Below are positions 54,891 to 64,000 of a stretch of DNA of 64,000 bases, in pieces. The notes beneath the pieces were generated by a model. The model was not told where the DNA came from, made no database searches, and was given only the letters and a program-made list of their open reading frames with translations. Every line of letters starts with the position of its first letter. Position 1 is the first letter of the stretch. The translations under genes were made by a program, and so were the position numbers. Source of the stretch: Tiliqua scincoides (Eukaryota; Chordata; Lepidosauria; Squamata; Scincidae); the NCBI RefSeq assembly GCF_035046505.1, contig NC_089826.1, positions 84,167,254-84,231,253 of the forward strand, read 5' to 3'.

Positions 54891-56449
54891 CTTTTCTCTT
54901 TTATTTCTGAAATAACTTTGATACAAGTGGTTGTTTAGCTGGAGCAGTGGCTGCTCCAGCGCTTGACAACCTGATGCGGGAAATAAAATCAATATTGGGG
55001 AGATTGGTCTGGGTTTTAGAGTATGTTTAACTTTTTAAGTACTCACCACTTTCACCATGGTTAATCATTAATGTGTCCATGCACTGGGCTAGGTGCAGGT
55101 TTCAGATGTACTTCAAAGAAGTCAAAGGTACTTAGGATACAATCCTATGCATAGGACTACTCAGAAGTAAGTCCCATTACGTTCAGTCTTACTCCCCAGT
55201 AAGTGCACATAGGATTGCATTCTTAATTGCTAACCACAAGCCCAAGGATAGACCGGTACACAGGAAATCAGGCCATGAAGCATTTGGGTTTGTTCCAATT
55301 TGAATTGATCAATAGTTTCCATTTCTTTCCCTTTTCCAGAAAAAAGGGGGAAAACCCCCCCCCCCAGTGTATTCTTGTATGTTGCAAGTAGGAAAGAATT
55401 GTATTCTGAGGGAATTCAGTTTGTAGTTTAGGTTTTTGAGTATTGTTTTGAGTAAAATTTTGAGACCTAGGTCCTTGTTGCTACCCCTTTTGGTGACAGA
55501 AGAGTAAAAGGAACAGTAAAAGAATCAGGTTGTCCTTTCAGTCCCCTCACCTGGGCAAGCTACTTTGCATATTATAGAAACTGCTGGCTGTTATGCAGAT
55601 TGAGCATAATTGAATTTTTTTGCTCGACTGATGAGCTTGACTGATGAATTTCTTACCTGTCATTTTGTGTCTGCTCCTGGCAGCTCTCTCAGGAAGGTGG
55701 AGATTAGTAGCATAGCCAGAGGGTGGTGGTGGTAAGTATTGCAGGTGCCACTATGTGCCACTATAAATGGCCCCTCCCACTCACCTTCAAAGCCATTGGG
55801 GCAGCCAAGTCACCTTGGGCATAGATCATGGGCAGGTAGGATTGGAAATGTTCTCAATAAATGACTACAATAAAACCAGTGGTGGCAGAACGGGCGGTGA
55901 TGTCCCTGGGCCATGCTCCTGGATTTCAGCTCCTGGTTATGTCTAAAGTTTGCTGACCCTCAGCTGCTGCCAGAGGCAAAGCAATAAGGAGGGGTTGTGT
56001 CGGCACAAAGAGAATGTCCTGAATTCTCCAAGACAATTATTTTCACATAGCCCTGGCTCAAGCTGTAACCATCATTAGATTGCCAAGGCTTTAACCATCT
56101 TTTTATAAATACACTCACTTATGGAATTTTGTTAACCAAGTTCTAGTTCAGAATAAACTCCAGCTCATTTACACTTATTGAGGAGTACATTTTTAGATGT
56201 ACTAGTTTCTCTGCCATTCCACCCACTTCCTTTATTAGCATATTAGACACCCCCATGACATGTTTCCAAGAGGTTTACAGCTATAAAGGCAATGTGTATA
56301 AAGAAATTGAGTAGGCTACAGCCTCCTCTGCCACCTGGGAAGAGTTCATGTCTTAATTGTAAATTAAACATGTCCCCCCATCTGCAGCACTATCACACTT
56401 ATGTCCAGAGCCTCTTTCTACAAAATGAAAAGGCTCCATCCAATTAAAG

Positions 56450-56810
56450 CAGTGGTTCTCACTCCTTAGAAGCGGGACCCACTTTTTGGAATAAGAATCT
56501 GTCAAGACCCACCAGAAGTGATGTCATAACCGGAAGTGACATCATCAAGCAGGAAAATTTTTTAACAATCCCAGGCTGCAATCCTACCCACAGGTACCCA
56601 GGAGTACGTCCCATTGACTATCATTGGTAAGGAATATACATAGTAGCGTGTTAAAAGTACAGGTCTGTAACGTTTCCCCAATGCAGTCATATACCATGGT
56701 AGCATCAAGTCTGATATATTAAAAATAATATATTGAAATGAATGGGGGCCCACCTGAAATTGGCTTGTGACCCACCTAGTGGGTCCTGACCCACAGTTTG
56801 ACAAACACTG
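56450..56810. mobile_element. hAT-like element with a nested ~80-bp repeat
   Basis: Ends cagtggttctcactcc and, inverted, cagtgtttgtcaaactg. A segment from about 56571 (ggctgcaatcctacccacag) is a copy of the ~80-bp repeat family. A related left end lies at 5589. Confidence 0.65.
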
Positions 56811-57669
56811 GATTAGAGGAATTTGTTAACTGAGAAATCTTCCAGGTTACAAAGGTGCCATCAGCTAAGCACTTGGGAACTTGGAGATTATGATATTTGA
56901 AGGATATTCAAATGGAAGGCAATATTCCTGCCTTGGTCCACTTCAAGAATGTAGGACGGATTCATATACAGTAATTGCCTTTTCTACTTGCAAGGTGACC
57001 TCACAATGGAGATCCTGGTCTGGTTCAACAAGGAGGCAGATCCAGTGTTTGTGTTTGGGGGGGAGCAAGAGCACTACCAACTCCAGAGCCCAGGTGAATC
57101 AGGTGGGTAGACCTGGTCTCTGTGTTGAATGTGATGGTCTCCATGGCCAAGGTTTGCTGGGTGGGTAGACCTGGGCTCCCACCTGCCTTGGAGATGAGAT
57201 CAACTGGCTGGGTAGACCTGGCCTCCCATCCAGCTAATCTTGCCAGTGCCTGCCCAGTGGGCATTCCCCTGGTGCCACATACCTCTTGCACAGTGAAAAC
57301 ATACAGACCAAGCCAGAAATATGTGGAGACATAAGTTGTTCAGAGGCAATTGGGGGGGGGGGGTTTAAAATATTGCCCAGGGAAAAGCAGAAAACACATG
57401 GAGTCTATAAAAGGCCTTGGTCCAGTGGTCATGGGCCAGCATGGGCTCCAACAATCTCCAACGGGCAAGAGGCTCATTGGGGACTGGGGGCAGGCCAGAT
57501 TGGGGGTCCCTGAGGGCCATAAACAGCCCTTGGGCCGGGGTTTGCCACCCCTGATTTACAGCAATGCCTAAATATTCTGTATCTCTTAGAGCAGGAAAAA
57601 AAGTTCAGAAGCATGCCTTTTAGTGCATTCTTTTAAAGATTTCTTAGAATGTAAAATGAAAATTATCTA

Positions 57670-57947
57670 CAGTGGGCCCACCTTATCCACGGCATCCATG
57701 GATTTGTGCATCCATGGATGCTGAGCCAAGCTGCAGAGGGGCTCAAAGACCCTCCTGAACACAACTAGAAGCCACTTCTGGTTTGCGCCGGTGACTTCTG
57801 GTCATGTCTGAAAAGGCTGGAAGGCCAGCATGACCTTCAAGGCAATTGTTGTGCTGCACCAGCCCTGCCCCCAATTCCAGTATCTGCAGATTTTGGTATC
57901 CACCGTGGGTCCTGGAGCAATCCCTTGTGGATACCAAGGGCCCACTA
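57670..57947. mobile_element. pogo/mariner-like MITE
   Basis: Starts cagtgggcccaccttatcca and ends ggataccaagggcccacta; a TA flanks each side. Interior homology to 1546. Confidence 0.68.
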
Positions 57948-58961
57948 TATATGCATCCAAATTGCACTCTGGTTCCTTTCACAGTCATTGTTTGAACCAT
58001 CAAGACTTTTAGGGTTGTATAGAATTGCAGCCTTACTGGGACCTAGATGGCCACCCAGCTTACATAGATGAAGTAAGCTGAGAGAAGAAGTCTCTCCCTT
58101 CTTTTATTTTGAACTATGATTCAATACCATTAATTATTACATAGAGATTTGTGCTGTTTCTTGTGCGCAACCACTACATGGCTTTCAAAAACTCCTTTGA
58201 AGTAGGGACGCCTTCACGGGAGGAAGATGGGGAGATGACACTGTCCTACAATCGCAAACAAGTTATTTTCAATTTGTCTGGTCTGTAAAAATAACGCCTT
58301 CAAACAATGATGTTTTAATATCATAATAACAGATTACACGAGTATTCATATCTTACAGTGTAAAATGATTCCCTTAGCATCACAGTCGAGAATAATTTGC
58401 TCTTAATTAAGCTAAACAGGAATTCTTTTTTGCACACATAATAGGATGAAGTCTGCAGTCCCAGTTATACAAAATATACCTTTCATAAACAGAGCAAAAT
58501 GGCTATTTAAAATATTTGCATTAAACAACCAATGGAGCCTTGTAAAAATGTTAGTGTTGTAATTTTTGAACAGCAGTGACTCAAGATTACTAAGATGACA
58601 TTTATTCCAAATCACCAGTCTTTTCTCTTTGTTTTAGATGAAGAATCCATGTTCTCCAGAAGGCAATATGTTTGCAGTTCAATAGATTAGTCAAAGTTTC
58701 TGCAGAAAGAGCACACACCACATGGTCACTTTCCTTTTCTTCCCCATACAAATGATCCCATGTTGGGGATTTTCCAGATTCTGTTATGATAGAACTGCCA
58801 GCCTTGTATGTATCTTAACAAGTATGATACTCATCATAATGGCAAGCATCTGGTGCTATTGCAAACGTGGGGCTAGAGAGGCCCTATACCATTGGCTCAT
58901 GGCACTATGTTGTCCCAATCTCCATGGAATGTTCCCTTTCCAATGTAAAGAAGAATAGAGT

Positions 58962-59352
58962 ACAGTGGGCACTTCTTAAACGTGGGCTTGGCATTTGAGG
59001 ATTTGAGTATCTGTAGATGCCCAGCTTGTGGCTGGTTGGAAGACCTCAGAGGACTTCCTGGATGAGACCAGAAGTGGCTTCTGGTTACGTCTGGAGGTGT
59101 TCTGAGGTGCAGGGAGGCCACTTGTAGCCTCCCCTCAGAAGCCATCCTGTTTGCAATTGGAATTCACTTCCAGTTTACACTGGTGATTTCTGGATGCATT
59201 CGGAAGGCCTTCTGAAGAGGCTGTGCGCAACTTCCAGAGGGCCAGGCACAGCCCACAGATAAGTTGTTGCTGTGTCAAGCCCACCTGTGGTTTCAATTAT
59301 CTGTAGAGAGTCCTGGAACAGATCTCCTGCAGATAGCAAGGGCCCACTCTAT
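58962..59352. mobile_element. pogo/mariner-like MITE
   Basis: Starts cagtgggcacttcttaaacg and ends agcaagggcccactctat. The interior contains the same acttctggt/aggccttctgaagag modules as the other copies. Confidence 0.6.
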
Positions 59353-60889
59353 GGTATTATAATCGGACACTATAATCAAACACTGAGAAAAGCTCACACC
59401 TTTATAGGGTACCTGTGTCCAGCCCTGTAATACTCTGTTTAAACTGCAAAACAGGGCAAATGGGGCATATTCCACTGAGAAAAAAAGGACTCAGGGAATG
59501 TGGGGGTCGATCCTGCTATACAAATGATGTCAGGAAGGAGTACCTCATAGCCAAGTCTTCTCATTCTGCCCCAGTTTCTGGAAAGAAACCTGCAAAGACT
59601 TTCAGAGAAAGAGTTGCAGCCTGAGTTCCAGGGTAGCAGGCAATGATATCACTATCATGCCAACTTCAAGGAGCTTGAAGCCAGGATGGTGTAGTGGTTT
59701 GGGAGTTTAACTTGGAAGAGTCAGGTTCAAATCCCCACTCAGTCGTGAAGCTTCCTTACCTTGACAGCCTCTGTGACTGTCCCCCACTTCAAGATGCAGT
59801 GCACACCCTGTTGGCATGGAAAGTTGGATAGGATTGGGCCCTAAATTGAAATAAATTGAAGCCCACAGAGACTTTGCCAATGCCAACTGCTCCCTTTAAA
59901 GGCTGCAAACTCCTTTCAAGCCAGTGCTTCGATGTAACAACAGAGTCTCCTTTTTCATTGCTATCGCATTCTTCTCAGTCTTCCCATACCACTTATCTAC
60001 CTGCGCCATTCGCCTAGAAGCAAGTTTCAAACAAATGTTACAGGCCTCGACTAATAGATCAACAAGCAGCAACAGGACCATGCTTTGAACAGGTTTCCTG
60101 GCTAATGTCTGGGGACAGAATAAAGACAGTAGATCGGGCTGAGCAATGATGATGTGCCTGAAATGTTGCAACACATTTTGTACTTCCACCTCGAGTGTAC
60201 GTAGCACAACTGGGAAAAAGAAAACACAATTCATCTCAATCTGCCGTGCCTTCTGCCTACTCCAATTAGGCTCTTACCCCTGCATCTGGTCTTTGTGTTG
60301 TTATCTGTCCCACATTTATTTCAATTAGGATTACGGTGCTCTTGATGGAATGAGACAGCTGCCATTTTCACCAACCTGCCCTGCACGATAAGATCATCTC
60401 TTCCACACATAAAACTTTGTGCCTAGAGCAGGGGTGCCCAAACCCTGGCCCGGGGGCCACTTGCAGCCTTCGGGCACTCCCAATCCGGCCCTCAGGGACC
60501 CACCTGAAATTGGCGTGCAACCCACCTAGTGGGTCCCGACCCACAGTTTGAGAAACACTGATATAGATTAACATACAGTGCTGCCTTTAAGCCAATTGGA
60601 CCAAGTGCTACCAGTTGGGCCCCACACCAAAGGGTTCCCTGCACTAAGACAATCTAGTCTTGTATGCAATTTTATATTAAAATGTGCTTAGATCCATTTA
60701 GTCCATTACAACACATACACTTTTTAAGTGCACATTTGATTGCTTTCCATTTTACTGTAGAGATATAAAGTCTATAATAAATTTTTTTATATCTTTAAGA
60801 TTCTACACACTTTGGCTGTGAACCTGGGGCCCCACCAAACAAATGTTTCCAATTGGGCCCTGCAGCTCCTAAGGCCAGCCCTGTATACA

Positions 60890-62765
60890 TAGGTTGCTAC
60901 CAGTTAAGTACTGTATAGAGCAAGTTTTTTTTTATTCACCTATACCATCTATACCAGGTAAGATGGTGGAATGCCTCATCAAAGATAGAACCTCAAAACA
61001 CATAGATGAACAGGCCTTGCTGAGGGAGAATCAGCATGGCTTCTGTAAGGGTAGGTTTTGCCTCACAAACCTTTTAGAATTATTTGAAAAGGTCAACAGG
61101 CATGTGGATGCGGGAGAACCCGTGGACATTATATATCTGGAGTTTCAGAAGGTGTTTGACACAGTCCCTCACCAAAAAACTCCACAGTCAGGGAATTAGA
61201 GGGCAGGTCCTCTCGTGGACTGAGACCTGGTTGAAGACCAGGAAACAGAGAGTGGGTGTCAATGGGCAATTTTCACAATGGAGAGAGATGAAAAGCGGTG
61301 TGCCCCAAGGATCTGCCCTGGGACCAGTGCTTTTCAACCTCTTCATAAATGACCTGGAGACAGGGTTGAGCAGTGAGGTGGCTAAGTTTGCAGATGACAA
61401 ACTTTTCCGAGTGGTGAAGACCAGAAGTGATTGTGAGGAGCTCCAGAAGGATCTCTCCAAACTGGCAGAATGGGCAGCAAAATGGCAGATGCATTTCAAT
61501 GTAAGTAAGTGTAGTCATGCACATTGGGGCAAAAAATAATAATAATAATAACAACAACAGGTATTTATATACCGCCTTTCTTGGTCTTTATTCAAGACTT
61601 TATTCAAGGCGGTTTACATAGGCAGGCTTTATCTAAATCCCTATTTAAATAGGGATTTTTACAATTTGAAAGAAGGTTCTTTCTTTCAAGAACTACTACA
61701 TTCAAGGTGTTTCATTCCGATCTGGCTTCACATTCTGGCCTCCATCCTCCCATGCTCAGAGCAGATGGAATTGCTTGACTTCAGCTTGTCAGCTGCTCCA
61801 AGGTTGCACAGTGCCGGTGGCCTCAAACTGGCGACCTTGTGGATGTTATCTTCAGGCAGACGGAGGCTCTACCCTCTAGACCAGACCTCCTGCCCTGGCT
61901 TCAAAAATCAAAACTTCACATATAGGCTAATGGGTTCTGAGCTGTCTGTGACAGATCAGGAGAGAGATCTTGGGGTGGTGGTGGACAGGTCGATGAAAGT
62001 GTTGACCCAATGTGCGGTGGCAGTAAAGAAAGGCCTGTTCTATGCTTGGGATCATTAAAAAAGGTATTGAGAACAAAATACCTAATATTATAATGCCGTT
62101 GTACAAATCGATGGTAAGGTCACACCTGGAGTATTGTGTCCAGTTCTGGTCACCGCATCTGAAAAAGGATATAGTGGAAATGGAAAAGGTGCAAAAGAGA
62201 GCAACTAAGATGATTACTGGGCTGGGGCACCTTCTTTATGAGGAAAGGCTAAGGCGTTTGGGCCTCTTCAGCCTAGAAGAGAGACGCCTGAGGGGGGACA
62301 TGATTGAGACATACAAAATTATGCAGGGGAAGGATAAAGTGGATAGAGAGATGCTCTTTTACAGTCTCACATAACACCAGAACCAGGGGACGTTCACTAA
62401 AATTGAGTGTTGGGAGAGTTAGGACAGACAAAAGAAAATATTTCTTTACTCGGCGTGTGGTCATTCTGTGGAACTCCTTGCCGCAGGATGTGGTGACGGC
62501 ATTTGGCCTGGATGCCTTTAAAAGGGGATTGGACAAGTTTCTGGAGGAAAAATCCATTATGGGGTACAAGCCATGATGTGTATGTGCAACCTCCTGATTT
62601 TAGAAATGGGCTATGTCAGATGCAAGGGAGGGCACCGGGATGCAGGACTCTTGTTATCTGGTGTGCTCCCTGGGGCATTTTGTGGGCCGCTGTGAGATAC
62701 AGGAAGCTGGACTAGATGGGCCTATGGCCTGATCCAGTGGGGCTGTTCTTATGTTTCTTATACCA
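60890..62765 (+). mobile_element. CR1 LINE, 5'-truncated and interrupted by a SINE
   Basis: The open frames read as a CR1 reverse transcriptase: LLRENQHGFCKGRFCLTNLL, SGVPQGSALGPVLFNLFIND, KFADD (in place of FADDT) and SHLEYCVQFWSPHLKKD, then LGLFSLEERRLRGD. The 3' end reads atctagtccagcttcctgta in reverse and ends in gttcttatg repeats. The frame is shifted in places, so it is inactive. A tRNA-derived SINE is inserted at about 61528-61902. Confidence 0.9.
61528..61902 (-). mobile_element. tRNA-derived SINE inserted in CR1
   Basis: Minus-strand copy of the element at 13914. The head reads gtctggtctagagggtagag (A-box region) and a B-box-like sequence; the body matches for about 350 bp; the tail is a (GTT/ATT)n run at 61530-61559. 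It splits the CR1 frame, so it is younger than that CR1. Confidence 0.8.
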
Positions 62766-63278
62766 TTCATAAATACTCCCCGGCATGGAAGATCAGCTAA
62801 AGCCCAGCAGAGTTGAAAGAGTTTAAAATTTAACTTAAGGGCTTATCTCTGAAAGGGGGCATCCAGATTGGCTCAGACTTTAGAGAACTGTTCTGTATGC
62901 AGTTCTAGACTTGAATCAGAGAAGCTGCTTAATAAACTCCTGCTATGGCTATGCATAGAGGAGACTGTGACATGGCTCTACTGCTGTGGCTGAAGAGCTT
63001 TGATATAGTGCATTCATATTTAGTTCACTAGCCATACAAAGGTGACATTGGCAAATGAATTCTGGCTTATAGCAAGATTGATTTCCCTCTTGGATCTTCT
63101 CAAAATGCTGCCAGCATTTTACTCTATCCAAGGTGCAGTGAACTGTTGTTATGTTTACCATCCAAAAGTAATAAGCAACAGGAGTTGCTCATAGCACCTT
63201 ATAGGCATTAATTTGTCATGCACATTAATGTTTGCAACAGTCTACAGAGGGAACACAACTATGAAGCACAACACAACT

Positions 63279-63640
63279 TTAAACAAACGTTGCTTTGCAC
63301 TGGGTCTCATTCTCCTTATTTTTCTCACTCTTAACAGCAAGGAGAGATGGAAGCTCTGATGTCCTGTAAACTCCTGTTCGCATTCTCCCTTGGCAAGATT
63401 TCAGCTCTGAGTTACAGCTTTCAGAGCTGAGATTCACCTCTGATTCATCACAAGAACTTTTCATTCCACCTTTTGAAGCCACTCCGTCCACATCTATAAC
63501 TCGATTTACAGGGAGTTCCTTTCTGAATGCTTTTTTCTTAACTCCAGCAGGGTTAAGGCCTCGAATCATTTTTTTACAGTTTTGTTCGTTAAGCATTCCT
63601 CCAGTTACTTGAAGCCCTGTTTTTTGTCTGTTGGACACAC
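63279..63640 (-). CDS. Terminal exon of an unidentified upstream gene
   Basis: A 362-bp open segment follows a good acceptor (TTTTGTGTTCTAG). It encodes 119 residues to a TAA stop, starting (G)VSNRQKTGLQVTGG and ending NETQCKATFV. The composition is polar with many Ser, Lys and Glu, with no membrane segment and no recognisable domain. The last residues (T-F-V) fit a class I PDZ ligand. In other vertebrates the gene upstream of HGFAC in the same orientation is RGS12, so position suggests a 3' end of RGS12, but I do not recognise RGS12 sequence here. No clear polyadenylation signal was identified close downstream. Confidence 0.45.
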
Positions 63641-63987
63641 CTAGAACACAAAAGGAAGAGGAAGTGGATATGATGTTTATTATTATGCCTTCATTTACAG
63701 AAATCCAATTCTATCATCTTTTAGGAGTTTAATGATTTTAATATTTTGCTACCCTGTTTTTGAACAAAATATTTATTTGTTCGAAATATTTGTATCTCAC
63801 TTTTTTGCCTCCATTTAGAGGCACTCAAGGTGGATTATGTCAAGTCACTTTAGAAATAACAATAAAGATCTAAAAAACAACAAAAAGAGTAAACAACAGA
63901 AGACAGTGGACAGAAGACAGAAAAACACAACCAGGCAGAGAATCAACTTTTAGAATCAACTTCCAGCACAGTGGCTCCCAAACTTAC

Positions 63988-64000
63988 CTGGATCTTGATA
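63988..64000 (-). CDS. Possible partial exon at the window edge
   Basis: A strong donor CAG|GTAAGT on the minus strand ends a segment cut off by the window. Its last base would complete the Gly codon that opens the exon at 63640, so the phase fits (a one-in-three chance). The neighbouring bases on the plus strand (cagtggctcccaaact) resemble the end of a hAT MITE seen elsewhere in the window, so this may be a chance site. Confidence 0.22.

Larger units (their letters stand above)
54891..60889. other. Upstream flank of HGFAC
   Basis: Would contain the HGFAC promoter if exon 1 is right; no CpG-rich promoter or clear TATA stands out. Repeats: 80-bp repeat at 55135, element at 56450, hAT-related 57420-57555, MITEs at 57670 and 58962, hAT-related 60428-60560. 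No coding exon recognised. Confidence 0.45.

Noticed and set aside
58722-58958. Plus-strand frame with a hydrophobic stretch
   Set aside because: Short, isolated, no splice sites or family resemblance; it runs towards a MITE.

Overview
The window is vertebrate genomic DNA, most likely from a squamate reptile (lizard or snake). The reasons are one large, intron-rich vertebrate gene, abundant CR1 LINEs, CA/CT microsatellites, tRNA- and 5S-derived SINEs and many hAT-type MITEs. Species cannot be fixed from sequence alone.

Host gene: nearly the whole window is one minus-strand gene, HGFAC (hepatocyte growth factor activator), from a proposed signal-peptide exon near 54.9 kb to the stop codon at 4154. 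Fourteen coding exons can be placed with GT/AG borders whose phases agree. They give, in order, signal peptide, short linker, fibronectin type II, EGF, fibronectin type I, EGF, kringle, activation peptide and a trypsin-like protease with His, Asp and Ser of the catalytic triad. Twelve exons are secure by family; the first two are inferred from splice phase. The terminal exon of an unidentified minus-strand gene lies upstream at 63279-63640.

Virus-like element: the intron between the proposed exon 2 and the first FN2 exon holds a 15.6-kb Polinton/Maverick (32315-47871). It has terminal inverted repeats of roughly 590-630 bp and a perfect 6-bp target duplication. It carries the expected set: protein-primed DNA polymerase B, packaging ATPase, adenain-like protease, double-jelly-roll major capsid protein, penton-like minor capsid protein, basic core-like protein, a chromodomain integrase and conserved proteins of unknown role. 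It looks nearly whole, with about one break in the polymerase. Plus-strand genes (polymerase, ATPase, two small proteins) converge with a tight minus-strand cluster (integrase, penton, core, capsid, protease) on facing polyadenylation signals near 42.3 kb. Each TIR contains a promoter and the first codons of a terminal gene, so the two end genes share a promoter and an N-terminus.

Repeats: the remaining introns and flanks are mostly interspersed repeats. They include a LINE with a jockey/RTE-like C-terminal region (two 5'-truncated copies with target duplications), CR1 copies including a near-tandem trio of 3' ends, a 5S-rRNA-derived SINE that shares its tail with the LINE, a tRNA-derived SINE, several hAT MITE families with 8-bp duplications, and pogo/mariner-like MITEs. 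Several are nested, giving a relative order of insertion.
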